A stretch of DNA of 61,829 bases from Rhodoplanes elegans (GTDB lineage: Bacteria; Pseudomonadota; Alphaproteobacteria; Rhizobiales; Xanthobacteraceae), in NCBI RefSeq assembly GCF_016653355.1, contig NZ_NHSK01000083.1, positions 1-61,829 of the forward strand, written 5' to 3'. Each line of letters begins with the position of its first letter. Position 1 is the stretch's first letter. Made by a program: the position numbers and the translations under genes. The notes under the pieces are model-generated. The model saw nothing but the letters and a program-made list of their open reading frames with translations. It was not told the origin of the DNA and did not search any database. This document shows, piece after piece, positions 44,721-54,083 of this stretch.

Positions 44721-45821
44721 TCAGCCGTGGCAGGCCCGCCCGGTCAGCATCGGCTCGTCTCCGCACCCGCAGGCCCCGGCCTCCACCTCGGACGCCTCGG
44801 CATCCGCCGACAGGCCGCCCATCGGGCTCATGCCGAGCTTGCTCAGCAGCGCGAGGTCGTGATCGGGGCCGGGGTTCGGCGTGGTCAGGAGCTTCGGGCC
44901 GTAGAAGATCGAGTTGGCGCCAGCGAGGAAGCAAAGCGCTTGGATCTCCTCGCTCATCTTCTCGCGGCCGGCCGAGAGGCGCACGAACGACTTTGGCATC
45001 ACGATGCGGGCGACCGCGATGGTGCGGACGAACTCGAAGGCGTCGAAGTCCTTCTCGTCCTCCAGCGGCGTGCCCTTCACCTTCACCAGCATGTTGATCG
45101 GCACCGACTGCGGGTGCTCCGGCATGGTGGCGAGCGAGTGGATCATGCCGACCCGGTCCTCGCGCGCCTCGCCCATGCCGACGATACCGCCGGAGCAGAC
45201 GTTGATGCCGGCCTCGCGCACCGCTGCGAGCGTGTCGAGGCGATCCTGGAACGTGCGGGTGGTGATGATGTTGCCGTAGAATTCCGGCGAGGTGTCGATG
45301 TTGTGGTTGTAGTAGTCGAGGCCCGACTCCTTGAGCCGGAGCGCCTGCTCGGGAGACAGCATGCCGAGCGTCATGCAGGTCTCCATGCCGAGCTCCTTGA
45401 CGCCCTCGACCATGGCACAGACCACGTCGAGATCGCGGTCCTTGGGGCTGCGCCAGGCGGCGCCCATGCAGAACCGCGTCGAGCCGGCCGCCTTGGCGCG
45501 GCGCGCCTCGGTCAGCACCTTCTCGACCTCCATCAGCTTCTCGGCCGGGAGCTTGTCCTTGTGGCGGGCGCTCTGCGGACAGTAGCCGCAGTCCTCCGGG
45601 CAACCGCCGGTCTTGATCGACAGCAGCGACGAGACCTGGATCTCGTGCGGGTCGAAATTCTGCCGGTGGACCCGCTGCGCCTCGAACATCAGGCTGGGGA
45701 ACGGCAGGTCGAAGAGTGCGCGAATCTCGGCCCGCGTCCAGTCGTTGCGAACGATGCCGCCGGCGCCGGGCGCGACGCTCGTGGCGAGATCGGTGGGGAT
45801 GATGACAGTACGATCGTCCAT
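44721..45821 (-). CDS. bioB: Biotin synthase
   Basis: This radical-SAM enzyme inserts sulfur into dethiobiotin. The 366-residue protein has the radical-SAM cluster motif [13 protein letters not shown], the 2Fe-2S ligand area [34 protein letters not shown] and a C-terminal RLSAGREKM. The last ~25 residues add a cysteine-rich tail (GACGCGDEP). It is the first gene of the biotin/permease operon, 139 bp downstream of madM. Biotin is needed for MadF. Confidence 0.96.
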   Translation of the reverse strand: MDDRTVIIPTDLATSVAPGAGGIVRNDWTRAEIRALFDLPFPSLMFEAQRVHRQNFDPHEIQVSSLLSIKTGGCPEDCGYCPQSARHKDKLPAEKLMEVEKVLTEARRAKAAGSTRFCMGAAWRSPKDRDLDVVCAMVEGVKELGMETCMTLGMLSPEQALRLKESGLDYYNHNIDTSPEFYGNIITTRTFQDRLDTLAAVREAGINVCSGGIVGMGEAREDRVGMIHSLATMPEHPQSVPINMLVKVKGTPLEDEKDFDAFEFVRTIAVARIVMPKSFVRLSAGREKMSEEIQALCFLAGANSIFYGPKLLTTPNPGPDHDLALLSKLGMSPMGGLSADAEASEVEAGACGCGDEPMLTGRACHG

Positions 45822-45960
45822 GGGTCGAGACCTGAGTTTGTCGTGTCGACGGCCGGGATACGGGGGTCGATCCCCCGGCCGCCGACGGGTTTTTACGGAT
45901 TTTCGATCCGCTACGCTATCCGAACGTGCCGGCGGGCGTCGGCACAGCTGCTTGGGCGGA
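45822..45960. promoter_or_regulatory. Spacer between madM and bioB with strong hairpins
   Basis: A 13-bp stem with one mismatch (GTCGACGGCCGGG pairing with CCCGGCCGCCGAC) encloses an inner GGGGG-TCGAT-CCCCC. A run of five T residues follows on the plus strand only. A second hairpin, GTGCCG...CGGCAC, lies nearer madM. I looked for the BioR operator core TTATCTATAA and did not find it. The region probably ends some mad transcripts and starts bioB. Confidence 0.5.
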
Positions 45961-46734
45961 TCACCCGAAGATCATCCGCATGATGATATAGCAGACCGAC
46001 GGGCAGACCAGACAGCCGAAACCCGTATAGAAGGTGGCCGTCAGGGCGCCGTAGGGCACGAGGCGGGCGTCAGTGGCGGCCAGGCCGGCGGCGGTGCCGC
46101 TGGTGGTGCCCATCAGCCCGCCGTAGACCATGGCGGCCGCCGGATTCGTCAGGCCGAACGGCTTGGCGAGCAGGGGCGTCAGGATCATCACGGCGATCGA
46201 CTTCACCACACCGGCCGCGATCGACAGGGCGATGATGTCGGAGCTCGCCCCGATCGCCGTGCCGGTGACCGGGCCGACGATGAAGGTGACGGCGCCGGCC
46301 CCGATGGTGGTGAGGTCGACGGTACCGCGGTAGCCGAACGCATAAGCGATGGCGACGCCGACCACGAAGGCCACGAAGGTGCCGATGACGAGCGACAGCA
46401 CGCCGGCGAGGCCGGCCTTCTTCAGCTCCTCCAGCCGCACGCCGTAGGCGGTCGAGATGATGCAGAAATCGCGCAGCATGGCGCCGCCCATCAAGGCGAA
46501 GCCGGCGAACAGCGGAACGTCGGCGATGCCGCGCTTGCCGTTGGTCAGCATGCCGCCCACGAAGGCGAGGATCAGGCCGATGACGATGGCGACGGCGGAG
46601 CCGTGCACCCGCCCGCGGGTGATCTTGTCGGAGAAGGCGTAGCACAGCCAGGTGAGCGCGCCGACGAACACGAAGGCGAAGATGAGCCCACGCGGCTTCG
46701 TCAGCTCCATCAGGAAGACGTTGATCTGGTCCAT
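45961..46734 (-). CDS. madM: Malonate transporter subunit MadM
   Basis: The 257-residue membrane protein has about eight hydrophobic segments and matches MadM, which with MadL forms the sodium-coupled malonate importer of mad operons. Features include [37 protein letters not shown] and [20 protein letters not shown]. It is encoded 10 bp after madL and is the last gene of the operon. Confidence 0.92.
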   Translation of the reverse strand: MDQINVFLMELTKPRGLIFAFVFVGALTWLCYAFSDKITRGRVHGSAVAIVIGLILAFVGGMLTNGKRGIADVPLFAGFALMGGAMLRDFCIISTAYGVRLEELKKAGLAGVLSLVIGTFVAFVVGVAIAYAFGYRGTVDLTTIGAGAVTFIVGPVTGTAIGASSDIIALSIAAGVVKSIAVMILTPLLAKPFGLTNPAAAMVYGGLMGTTSGTAAGLAATDARLVPYGALTATFYTGFGCLVCPSVCYIIMRMIFG

Positions 46735-46744
46735 TGTCGCTTCC

Positions 46745-47158
46745 TCAGGCCTTCTTCGCCTGCGCGCCGGCCGGAACGTCTTCGTCGCCGAACGTCGAGG
46801 TCGCAGCCCCGGCCCAGGCCGACAGGATGCGGATGAACGGGAAGAGAACGACCACCGACACGATGCCGGCGAGCAGCGCTACCACGCCGCCGTTGAGCGC
46901 GGCGACGACATTCTGGGTCGCCGCCATCGCGATCACGACCGGAATGTACATGGCGTTCCAGAACAGGATGCCCTGCTCCGACGCCTTGGGCATCATGCCC
47001 TTCTGCTTCAGCCAGTTGGTCAGGAACACCAGGATCAGCATCGCGAAGCCGACGCCGCCGATGTCACCGTCGATCCCGAGCAGCTTGCCGAGGACGAGGC
47101 CGATCGCCGTGCCCACGAACATGCAGATGCCGAGAATCATTACCCCGTAGATGACCAT
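46745..47158 (-). CDS. madL: Malonate transporter subunit MadL
   Basis: The 137-residue membrane protein has four hydrophobic segments, starting YGVMILGICMFVGTAIGLVL, with DIGGVGFAMLILVFLTNWL and the MPKASEQGILFWNAMYIPVV block of MadL. It pairs with MadM. A 63-bp gap separates it from madF, and no separate promoter is obvious. Confidence 0.92.
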   Translation of the reverse strand: MVIYGVMILGICMFVGTAIGLVLGKLLGIDGDIGGVGFAMLILVFLTNWLKQKGMMPKASEQGILFWNAMYIPVVIAMAATQNVVAALNGGVVALLAGIVSVVVLFPFIRILSAWAGAATSTFGDEDVPAGAQAKKA

Positions 47159-47221
47159 TGTTACCCCCAGTGGCCGTTTCGAGGATCGTGGCCCGGAGCA
47201 CGGCTCCGGGCCGATCGCTTG

Positions 47222-47431
47222 TTATTCGATCACCATGATCAGCGCGCCGGGCTTCAGCCGGTCGCCGACCGCGACGCCGATCGACTTGACGGTGCCGTCG
47301 ACCGGCGACACCAGCGGCGTCTTCATCTTCATCGCCTCGAGCACGGCGACCTCGGTGCCCTTGGCGACCGTGTCGCCCACGGCGACCTTCACGGCATCCA
47401 CCTTCGACGGCATCTTGGCTTTCAGATCCAT
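47222..47431 (-). CDS. madF: Biotin carrier protein MadF
   Basis: The 69-residue protein consists of little more than a biotinyl domain. The canonical EAMKM places the biotinylated lysine at residue 35, and the second half mirrors the first (PVDGTVKSIGVAVGD). It accepts the carboxyl group from malonyl-ACP through MadC/MadD and presents it to MadB. BirA, encoded in the same operon, is its likely ligase. It starts 3 bp after madK. Confidence 0.95.
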   Translation of the reverse strand: MDLKAKMPSKVDAVKVAVGDTVAKGTEVAVLEAMKMKTPLVSPVDGTVKSIGVAVGDRLKPGALIMVIE

Positions 47432-47434
47432 GTG

Positions 47435-48181
47435 TCAGACTCCTGGTTGAAGTTCGAGTGCGGGGTTCGGAGCGCGGGACGTCGCCGGACACGGTCCGGA
47501 GCCGAGCGCCCGCAGCGCTTCGTCACGGTCGAGGAGACGCACATCGGCCAGGCCGCGGCCCAGCACGGTGCGCGTTCCCGAAAGCAGCTCGGCGAGCTTG
47601 ACGCCGTAGCCGTTGGCGAGATCGACCTCGGCGTCGAGCCGCAGCGCATGCCGCTGTGCGATCGCGGCCGCGGCCGCCGCGAAGCCGGCGAGCGCCGCGT
47701 CGTCGGGCGCCCGGACGACGAGGTCGAGATCGGAGCCCGTCTCGAGATAGGCGAGGCGGGTGGCGAGCTGGAGCGCGGTCGAGCCGAACACGCCGAGCGC
47801 GATGCCGTGATAACCAGCGGCGTCGAGAAGCGCGTCGAGCGCCGGACCGACCGGCAAGGTGCGGGGCCGCGGTGCCGCCAGTACCTCGTAGGGCGTCCAC
47901 GTCGTCGCGACGGCGGCGAGTGGCGCCGTGATCCGGGCGCGAACGCGCGATCCGTCGTGACGGAACGGGAAGGCGACGCCGAGCTGGACGTGGCCGGCCG
48001 GCACGTCGCCCTCGGCCCGGCAGGCGATGCCGGGAATGTCGTTGTCGGCGAAGGCGGCGGCCGCCCAGGTCGGCAGCGGGGCGCGGCGGAACTGCGACAG
48101 CACGCCGGCCGCGACCGCCTCGGCGAGATCCTCGCGCGCCTCGGCCGCGAGAAAGACCAGGGTGTGGCGGGGAAAGGTCAT
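47435..48181 (-). CDS. madK: Phosphoribosyl-dephospho-CoA transferase (MdcG/MadK)
   Basis: It attaches the 2'-(5''-phosphoribosyl)-3'-dephospho-CoA prosthetic group to the MadE serine. The 248-residue protein begins FPRHTLVFL, typical of MdcG, and carries the nucleotidyltransferase motif FGSTALQ with DLDLVVRAP, plus a later DAEVDLANG with further acidic ligands. ATG 48181 lies 7 bp after the madH stop. The prosthetic-group precursor comes from the madG product. Confidence 0.9.
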   Translation of the reverse strand: MTFPRHTLVFLAAEAREDLAEAVAAGVLSQFRRAPLPTWAAAAFADNDIPGIACRAEGDVPAGHVQLGVAFPFRHDGSRVRARITAPLAAVATTWTPYEVLAAPRPRTLPVGPALDALLDAAGYHGIALGVFGSTALQLATRLAYLETGSDLDLVVRAPDDAALAGFAAAAAAIAQRHALRLDAEVDLANGYGVKLAELLSGTRTVLGRGLADVRLLDRDEALRALGSGPCPATSRAPNPALELQPGV

Positions 48182-48188
48182 GGCCCCG

Positions 48189-49289
48189 TCACCGCGTCTT
48201 GCGCCAGACCGGATCGGTCTTGGCGGTCGCCTGGAGATCGATCTGGGCCTGCACCAAGTCGTCGAACAGTTTTGTCGCGACCGGCCCGACGATGCGGATG
48301 GGTGCGGCGGACGTGCCGTCCGCCGCGGGCAGGCTCGGCACCAGCTCGAGCGCGGTCGCGGCGGCACCGGTGACGAGACCGGGCGGCACCTTCACGACCC
48401 GGCCCTTGATCCGCAGGATGGTGCGGGCGGTGCGCTCCACCGTCTCGGCGGCGTGCGGCGTCGCGCGCACCAGCACCTCGTATTCGGGATGCGTGCGGCG
48501 CCGGCGATACGTGATGATGCGGCCCTTCGGATTGCAGACGTGGCCGCTCTCCGCATAGGGAAAGCTGTCCGCCGTCGGCAGGCCGCCGACGATCAGCTCG
48601 CGGAACCCCTCGCCGGCCGGCGAGGCGACGAGGCCGATGTCGTCGCGCAGCGGCACGCCGTCGAGCGTCAGCCAGCCGTACTCCTGACAGCCGTAGAGAT
48701 CGTGGACCTTGTAGCCGCGCCGCTCGGCGACCGGCAGCAGATCGAGGTTGAGGGGCGTGCCCGCGACCATGATGACGAGGTGCTCGGGAAGCCGGTCCGC
48801 GAGGCCGAGCCTGGAGGCCTCTTCCAGGCTGGCGCGGACGAACGACGACTCCCCGAGCACCAGGGCCGGCTGTTGCCGGCAGAGCGCGACGATGAACGCC
48901 TCGCGGCTGGAACGCTCCAGGAAGAACCAGTCGATCCCGGCGCGCTGCAGCCCCTCCCGCGAGAACACGTTCACGAGCGGCGGATAGGTGACCAGCATCC
49001 GCTGCCCCGCCGTCGCGCCGACCGTCTCGAGGACGCGGCGCGCGACGGCGCACCGCTCCTCGATCTCGCTGAACGTCACGCCGACGATGTTCTGGAACGC
49101 CGACGATCCGGTCGTGAAGGTCAGGTAGGCAAGGTTGAGAGGAGTGTGGACCTCCTCGATCACATGGGCCGCCGTCGGCCCCGCGATGCCCTTGTCGGCG
49201 AGCGTCCGGCGCGGCATCTCGCCGAGCGACGGCACCGTCGCGAAGGCGTTCGCCATCTCTTCCAGATCGTCGAAGGGATCGGACATCAC
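48189..49289 (-). CDS. madH: ACP-SH:acetate ligase MadH
   Basis: It acetylates the thiol of the prosthetic group on MadE at the cost of ATP, priming the enzyme for malonyl exchange. The 366-residue protein has adenylate-forming traits: a TTGSSAFQNIVGVTFSE loop near residue 60, VTYPPLVNVFSREGLQRAG, GCQEYGWLTLDG, and GRIITYRRRR. It is shorter than CoA ligases, consistent with the MadH type. Two start codons are adjacent (49289, 49286). Gap to madD is 22 bp. Confidence 0.87.
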   Translation of the reverse strand: MMSDPFDDLEEMANAFATVPSLGEMPRRTLADKGIAGPTAAHVIEEVHTPLNLAYLTFTTGSSAFQNIVGVTFSEIEERCAVARRVLETVGATAGQRMLVTYPPLVNVFSREGLQRAGIDWFFLERSSREAFIVALCRQQPALVLGESSFVRASLEEASRLGLADRLPEHLVIMVAGTPLNLDLLPVAERRGYKVHDLYGCQEYGWLTLDGVPLRDDIGLVASPAGEGFRELIVGGLPTADSFPYAESGHVCNPKGRIITYRRRRTHPEYEVLVRATPHAAETVERTARTILRIKGRVVKVPPGLVTGAAATALELVPSLPAADGTSAAPIRIVGPVATKLFDDLVQAQIDLQATAKTDPVWRKTR

Positions 49290-49311
49290 GGGGTCCTCCG
49301 GGACCTACGGA

Positions 49312-50193
49312 TCAGGCGGTCTGCGGCCGATACTTATCGGCGACGGCCGCGAACTCCGCCGCCATCTTGGCGACGACCTGCGGACGGGTGACGCGGCCGC
49401 CGCGGGCGGTGCCGAGCGCGGCGCGGCCCTGCGGACCGGTCGCCTCGCCCTTCGCCTTGGCGGCGCGCAGCTCGGCAACCTGCTTGACGACCACGCCGCG
49501 GAGGTCCGGAATCTCCGGAACCAGCGCCTCGACGCCACCGAGCTTGAAGAAGAACTGCGGGCCGGCCGCGAACACCGGGTTGCTCTTGGAGAGATCCTCG
49601 AGAATCTCGATGTCCTTCTTGATGATGCGCGAGACGCTGGTGAGCGGCATCACGTGGATCATGGTGCCGAACTTGGCGTCGAGCGCGACGATGCGGTCGG
49701 CCTGCAGGCCGTGGCACAGGAAGGCGCCCGAGATGGCGCGGCCGATGACGGCGGCGACGATCGGATGGCCGGCGAGGCGGGCCTCGGCGAGCGCCAGCTG
49801 ATAGGCGCCCGTCGACTTGTTCATGCCGAAGATCTCTTCGACCTTGCCGGGGCCGTTCCCGGGCGTGTCGACGACCAGCACCAGCGGCCGCTTCTTGTCC
49901 GCCGGCTTGTCGGCGTCGGCCGCGATGGAGGCGTAGACGGCGGATGCCATCTTGTACCCCTCCTCCATGCCGATGATGCCGGCATAGACGACCGGGAACT
50001 TCTCGTTGAAGGCGTCGGCGTCGGAGGCGATGACCGTGACGGTCTCGCCGGCGAGCTTGGCCGTGCCGACCACGGCGCCGGGGCCGTAGCTCTCGTCGGT
50101 GAACTGCTTGGCGCCGACGACGTCCCGCTCGAAGGAGCCGGGATCGACGATTATCTCGAGGGCGACCAGGCCTTGCCCGATCAGGGTGTCCAT
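49312..50193 (-). CDS. madD: Malonate decarboxylase carboxyltransferase subunit MadD (gamma)
   Basis: With MadC it transfers the carboxyl group of malonyl-S-ACP, here to biotin on MadF. The 293-residue crotonase-like carboxyltransferase C-half has RPLVLVVDTPGNGPGKVEE, AVIGRAISGAFLCHGLQADR and FGTMIHVMPLTSVSRI, matching MdcE/MadD. ATG 50193 has a GGAG site. It follows madC by 34 bp. Confidence 0.93.
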   Translation of the reverse strand: MDTLIGQGLVALEIIVDPGSFERDVVGAKQFTDESYGPGAVVGTAKLAGETVTVIASDADAFNEKFPVVYAGIIGMEEGYKMASAVYASIAADADKPADKKRPLVLVVDTPGNGPGKVEEIFGMNKSTGAYQLALAEARLAGHPIVAAVIGRAISGAFLCHGLQADRIVALDAKFGTMIHVMPLTSVSRIIKKDIEILEDLSKSNPVFAAGPQFFFKLGGVEALVPEIPDLRGVVVKQVAELRAAKAKGEATGPQGRAALGTARGGRVTRPQVVAKMAAEFAAVADKYRPQTA

Positions 50194-50227
50194 GGTGATC
50201 TCCTGATTGCTGCTGCGCGGCGCGGGC

Positions 50228-51184
50228 TCAGACCGAGAGCCGCTGCGCCTGCTTGCGGAAGTCGTCGACGGGCGCGTCGCCGAGCCCGGCCGGATCGTTG
50301 TTGCCGGCGCGGCGCCACACGTCGTAGGCGTCCTTCGGCTGCATCTCGGCGGCGAGCGCGACCAGACGCATCTGCTTCTCGACCAACGCGGCCGAGCCGA
50401 TGCGGCGGAACTGCTCGAAATCGGCGACCGGCAGCTTGCCGAGCTCGGCGAGCTGGGCCCGGAACGCGGCGATGCGGTCGTCGACCAGGAAGTTGCAGTC
50501 GCCCATGATGTACTTGTGACGGCCACCGGTGGTGCGATAGACGAGCGCGCGGTTGGACGCGTCGAACTCGTCCTTGCCCATCTCCTCCTCGATCACCTCG
50601 GGGCCGGTGAGGCCGAGGCGGCCGAACTCGCTCATCAGGATCACGTCGGTGGCGGCGGCGACGAAGCCCATGCCGCCGAAGCAGCCGATGCGCGAGCCGA
50701 TCAGCGCGACCACCGGCACCTTGCCGCGGGCGCGCTGGAAGGCGTCCATCACCTCGGCGTGCGCCAGCAGGCCGGCGTTCGACTCGTGCAGCCGCACGCC
50801 GCCGGTCTCGAACGAGATCACCACCATCGGCAGCAGCTCGGGCGCGATCGACGGAGTCTTCGCCTTCAGCTCGTCGGCAAAAGCGATCGCAAGATCGATC
50901 GTCGTCACCATCTTGGCGCCGCCGACCTCGCCGACCGCGCCGCCGATGAAGCGGCCTTCCTGCGAGATCACGAAGACCGGCCGCTTGCCGATCCGGCCGA
51001 CGCCGGTGACGACGCCGTCGTCGAACTCGACGGCCTCGCCCAGCGCGACCAGATGCGGGCTCGACATCCGATCGAACGGACCGGCGAGCTCGGTGAAGGT
51101 GCCCTCGTCGACGAGGCCGATGGCGCGGTCGCGCGCGCTCGACTCGAGGAAGCTCCGGGCCTGCAGTTTGCTCCAGTTCGGCAT
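50228..51184 (-). CDS. madC: Malonate decarboxylase carboxyltransferase subunit MadC (beta)
   Basis: This is the N-half of the carboxyltransferase. The 318-residue protein begins SFLESSARDRAIGLVDEGTF and shows GRIGKRPVFVISQEGRFIGG, VISFETGGVRLHESNAG, ALIGSRIGCFGGMGFVAAAT and LTGPEVIEEEMGKDEFDAS, all characteristic of MdcD/MadC. In the biotin-independent Mdc enzyme this subunit decarboxylates directly; here the carboxyl is passed to MadF. Confidence 0.93.
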   Translation of the reverse strand: MPNWSKLQARSFLESSARDRAIGLVDEGTFTELAGPFDRMSSPHLVALGEAVEFDDGVVTGVGRIGKRPVFVISQEGRFIGGAVGEVGGAKMVTTIDLAIAFADELKAKTPSIAPELLPMVVISFETGGVRLHESNAGLLAHAEVMDAFQRARGKVPVVALIGSRIGCFGGMGFVAAATDVILMSEFGRLGLTGPEVIEEEMGKDEFDASNRALVYRTTGGRHKYIMGDCNFLVDDRIAAFRAQLAELGKLPVADFEQFRRIGSAALVEKQMRLVALAAEMQPKDAYDVWRRAGNNDPAGLGDAPVDDFRKQAQRLSV

Positions 51185-51202
51185 GTCAGTTCTCCTCCGG
51201 CG

Positions 51203-51517
51203 TCACGCCGCGGTCTCGGCGAGCGCCTGCTGCAGCCGCATGGAGACGACGGCGGGCGAGGCGTTGTTGTCGTTGATGTCGATGGCGACGTCGGCGAGCT
51301 TGGCACGATTGACGAAGGCCTGGACGACCTTGCGCCAGACGGCGTCGAAGCCGCCGACCGGCGTCGTCACCTTCACCTTGACGCCGCCTTTGAGATCGCA
51401 CGGCTCGAGGATCACCTCGAGGTCGCCCGAGCCGACCACGCCGTAGTGCACGGGCGCCGCGAGCCGCACCGTGGCGGCCTCGGCCTTGCAATCGAATTCG
51501 AGAGTGTTGAGGGCCAT
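51203..51517 (-). CDS. madE: Malonate decarboxylase acyl-carrier protein MadE (delta)
   Basis: The 104-residue carrier protein has the MdcC/MadE attachment motif VVGSGDLEV, where Ser30 is the expected site of the phosphoribosyl-dephospho-CoA arm. It carries acetyl and then malonyl thioesters. It lies between madA and madC with gaps of 16 and 18 bp. Confidence 0.93.
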   Translation of the reverse strand: MALNTLEFDCKAEAATVRLAAPVHYGVVGSGDLEVILEPCDLKGGVKVKVTTPVGGFDAVWRKVVQAFVNRAKLADVAIDINDNNASPAVVSMRLQQALAETAA

Positions 51518-51533
51518 CGTGATTCTCCGTGGC

Positions 51534-53198
51534 TCACCAGTTCCGGAAACGGGCCGGCGGGTTGTAGAGGCCGCCCGACCAGTCGACGAGCTCGCGCATG
51601 TTGCGGGCGGCGAGCCGGTCGCGGGTGGCGGTGTCGGGATCGATGCCGAGATCCTCGGCCGTCTTGACGATGCCCTGGTCGCGCAGGCGGCGCGTCTCTT
51701 CGGGCTTCGCCTCGAGGCCGATCTCGGTGTAGCCGGCGACCGCGCGAATCGCCGCCATGCGGGTGTCGAGATTGCCGCAGCGGTTGAGGTAGGCGATGCC
51801 TTCCTCGGTGACGATGTGTGTCACGTCGTCGCCGTAGATCATCACAGGCGGCAGATCGAGCTTGGCGTTCTCGGCGAGCTTCCAGGCGTCGAGCTTGTCG
51901 ACGAAGGCCGGCGCGCGCGCCTCGCCGAACGTCTCCATGCCCTGCACGACGAGCCGCTTGCCGCGCGGCATGTCGCCGATCAGCTCGTGCATGTTGGGCA
52001 CCTCGCGGCCGCACTTGATCCACGAGTCGGTCGAGTGGCGGCGGCCCTTGGCATCGCAGCCCATGTTCGGCGCACCGCCGAAGCCGGCGACGCGGTTGGC
52101 GGTCGCGGTCGAGGAGTTGCCGAAGCGGTCGATCTGCAGGGTCGAGCCGATGAACATGTCGAGCGCATAGTGGCCGGCCGTCTGGGCGAGGGCGCGGTTG
52201 GAGCGCAGCGAGCCGTCCGGGCCGGTGAAGAACACGTCCGAGCGGGCGCGGACGTACTCTTCCATGCCGAGCTCGCCGCCGAAGCAGTAGATCGTGTCGA
52301 TCCATCCCGATTCGATCGCCGGGATCATGGTCGGGTGCGGGTTGAGCACCAGCTCGGTGCACGCCTTGCCCTTCAGCCCCAGCTCCTCGCCGTAGGTCGG
52401 CAGCAGGAGCTCGATCGCCGAGGTGAGGAATCCGATGCCGTGATTGATGCGCTTCACGCCGTACTCGCCGTAGATGCCCTTCAGGCACATCATGGCGAGC
52501 AGGACGTGACGCTCGGTCAGCAGGCCCGGGTCACGGGTGAACAGCGGCTCGATGAAGAACGGCTTCGGCGACTGCACGACCGCGTCGATCCAGTCGGCCG
52601 GGATGTCGACGCGCGGCAGCTTGTCGACGATCTTGTTCACCTGGGCGATGACGATGCCCTTGCGGAACTTGGTCGCCTCGACGATGACGGGCGTGTCCTC
52701 GGTGTTGAAGCCCGTGTAGAGGTTGCCCTCGCGGTCGGCCTCGTAGGCGCAGATCAGCGAGACGCGCGGCGTCAGATCGAGGCAGTAGCGGCCGAACAGC
52801 TCGAGATAGGTGTGGATCGCGCCGAGCTCGAGCTTGCCCTCGCGGATGAACTTGGCGACGCGGCCGGACTGCGGGCCGCCGAAGGCGAAGTCGAGCTTCT
52901 TGGCAATGCCCTTCTCGAACACGTCGAGATGGGCGGCGAGCGGCACCGACGACTGCACCATGTGCAGGTCGTGGATCTTCGCCGGATCGACCTTGCACAG
53001 CGCCTCGGCCAGGAAGTCGGCCTGCTTCTGGTTGTTGCCCTCGACATTGACCTTGTCGCCGGGCCGGATCACGGCCTCGAGCAGCGGGACGATGTCCTCG
53101 GGCTTCACCTGCTTGCCGGCTCCGATGAAACGGGCGGCGGCTTCCATCCGCTGCGCCGTGTCACGCGCCAGCGTGTTCCATTGACGTTCGACTTTCAT
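51534..53198 (-). CDS. madA: Acetyl-ACP:malonate ACP transferase MadA (alpha)
   Basis: It swaps acetate for malonate on the ACP. The 554-residue protein matches MdcA/MadA: GDKVNVEGNNQKQADFLAEA, VKRINHGIGFLTSAIELLLP, VLNPHPTMIPAIESGWIDTI, FGNSSTATANRVAGFGGAPN and PRGKRLVVQGMETFGEAR. ATG 53198 has a purine-rich AGGGGG site; an upstream frame start at 53225 would remove the gap to birA. Confidence 0.95.
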   Translation of the reverse strand: MKVERQWNTLARDTAQRMEAAARFIGAGKQVKPEDIVPLLEAVIRPGDKVNVEGNNQKQADFLAEALCKVDPAKIHDLHMVQSSVPLAAHLDVFEKGIAKKLDFAFGGPQSGRVAKFIREGKLELGAIHTYLELFGRYCLDLTPRVSLICAYEADREGNLYTGFNTEDTPVIVEATKFRKGIVIAQVNKIVDKLPRVDIPADWIDAVVQSPKPFFIEPLFTRDPGLLTERHVLLAMMCLKGIYGEYGVKRINHGIGFLTSAIELLLPTYGEELGLKGKACTELVLNPHPTMIPAIESGWIDTIYCFGGELGMEEYVRARSDVFFTGPDGSLRSNRALAQTAGHYALDMFIGSTLQIDRFGNSSTATANRVAGFGGAPNMGCDAKGRRHSTDSWIKCGREVPNMHELIGDMPRGKRLVVQGMETFGEARAPAFVDKLDAWKLAENAKLDLPPVMIYGDDVTHIVTEEGIAYLNRCGNLDTRMAAIRAVAGYTEIGLEAKPEETRRLRDQGIVKTAEDLGIDPDTATRDRLAARNMRELVDWSGGLYNPPARFRNW

Positions 53199-53221
53199 GT
53201 AGAACCCCCTTGAGGACGTGG

Positions 53222-54055
53222 TCATCGGCTCGCCGTGGCTACCGCGATCGGCGGCCGGGCGTGGCTGATGTCTCCGGAATGGACGAGGTGCTCGTGACCG
53301 GCGGCGTCGCGCAGCACGAGGGCGCCGTCGTCGGCGAGCGCGACCGCCGTGCCGGCGAGCGGCACGGCCGAATCAGAGACGACGACGCGGCGGCCCAGCG
53401 TGCTGGTGCCGCGCCGCCAAGCATCGGCGATCGGCGCGAAGCCGCGATCCTCGAGGACCGCGACCCAGGTCGAGAACGAGTCGAGGCAGGCGTCGAGGAC
53501 GGCCGCGCAGTCGAACGTCCGTCCGGTCGCCGCCGCGAGCGAGGTCGCGATCCCGCGCAGCTCGGGCGGAAACGTCTCGGCTACGATCGCGACGTTGAGG
53601 CCGAAGCCGACGACGACGAAGTCGACGTCGCCATCCGCCGTGGCCGCGGCCTCGGCGAGGATGCCGCAGACCTTGCGGTCGCCGATCAGGATGTCGTTCG
53701 GCCACTTGATCGCGGCCGGCACGCCGAGCCGCGTCACGGCCTCGTGCAGCGCGACGGCCGCCAGCAGGGTCGCCTTGGACAGATCGCGGCCGGGCGCCCG
53801 CCGCAGCAGGAGCGAGACGCAGAGGCTCTCGTCGCGACTCGAGAACCAGCTGCGCTCGCCCTTGCCGCGTCCGGCGACCTGCTCGTCGGCGACCAGAACG
53901 GTTCCGTCCACCGCGCCGGCACGCCCCAGCTCGATCAGCATCGCATTCGTCGAGTCGGCGACCGGGATGCGCAGGACGGTACGACCGATCCTGCGGTCCG
54001 GGCGATCGGCCGAGCAGAACGGCGCGACGAGCCTATCGTGAACCGGGGCGTGCAC
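53222..54055 (-). CDS. birA: Biotin-protein ligase BirA, in-operon
   Basis: It attaches biotin to carrier lysines. The 277-residue protein has the substrate-binding ADSTNAML, the nucleotide loop AGRGKGERSWFSS (a variant of the usual GRGRRGR), AIKWPNDILIGDRKVCGIL and GFGLNVAI, then a short C-terminal SH3-like domain. There is no N-terminal DNA-binding domain, so it is a ligase without repressor function. GTG 54055 follows an AGAGGA site. Gaps of 28 bp to madB and 23 bp to madA place it inside the mad transcript, presumably to biotinylate MadF. Confidence 0.92.
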   Translation of the reverse strand: MHAPVHDRLVAPFCSADRPDRRIGRTVLRIPVADSTNAMLIELGRAGAVDGTVLVADEQVAGRGKGERSWFSSRDESLCVSLLLRRAPGRDLSKATLLAAVALHEAVTRLGVPAAIKWPNDILIGDRKVCGILAEAAATADGDVDFVVVGFGLNVAIVAETFPPELRGIATSLAAATGRTFDCAAVLDACLDSFSTWVAVLEDRGFAPIADAWRRGTSTLGRRVVVSDSAVPLAGTAVALADDGALVLRDAAGHEHLVHSGDISHARPPIAVATASR

Positions 54056-54083
54056 GGCGCGGATCCTCTTCTGCCTCGTGGCC

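Noticed and set aside
45822-45960. BioR operator upstream of bioB
   Set aside because: No TTATCTATAA-like palindrome found; only GC-rich hairpins.
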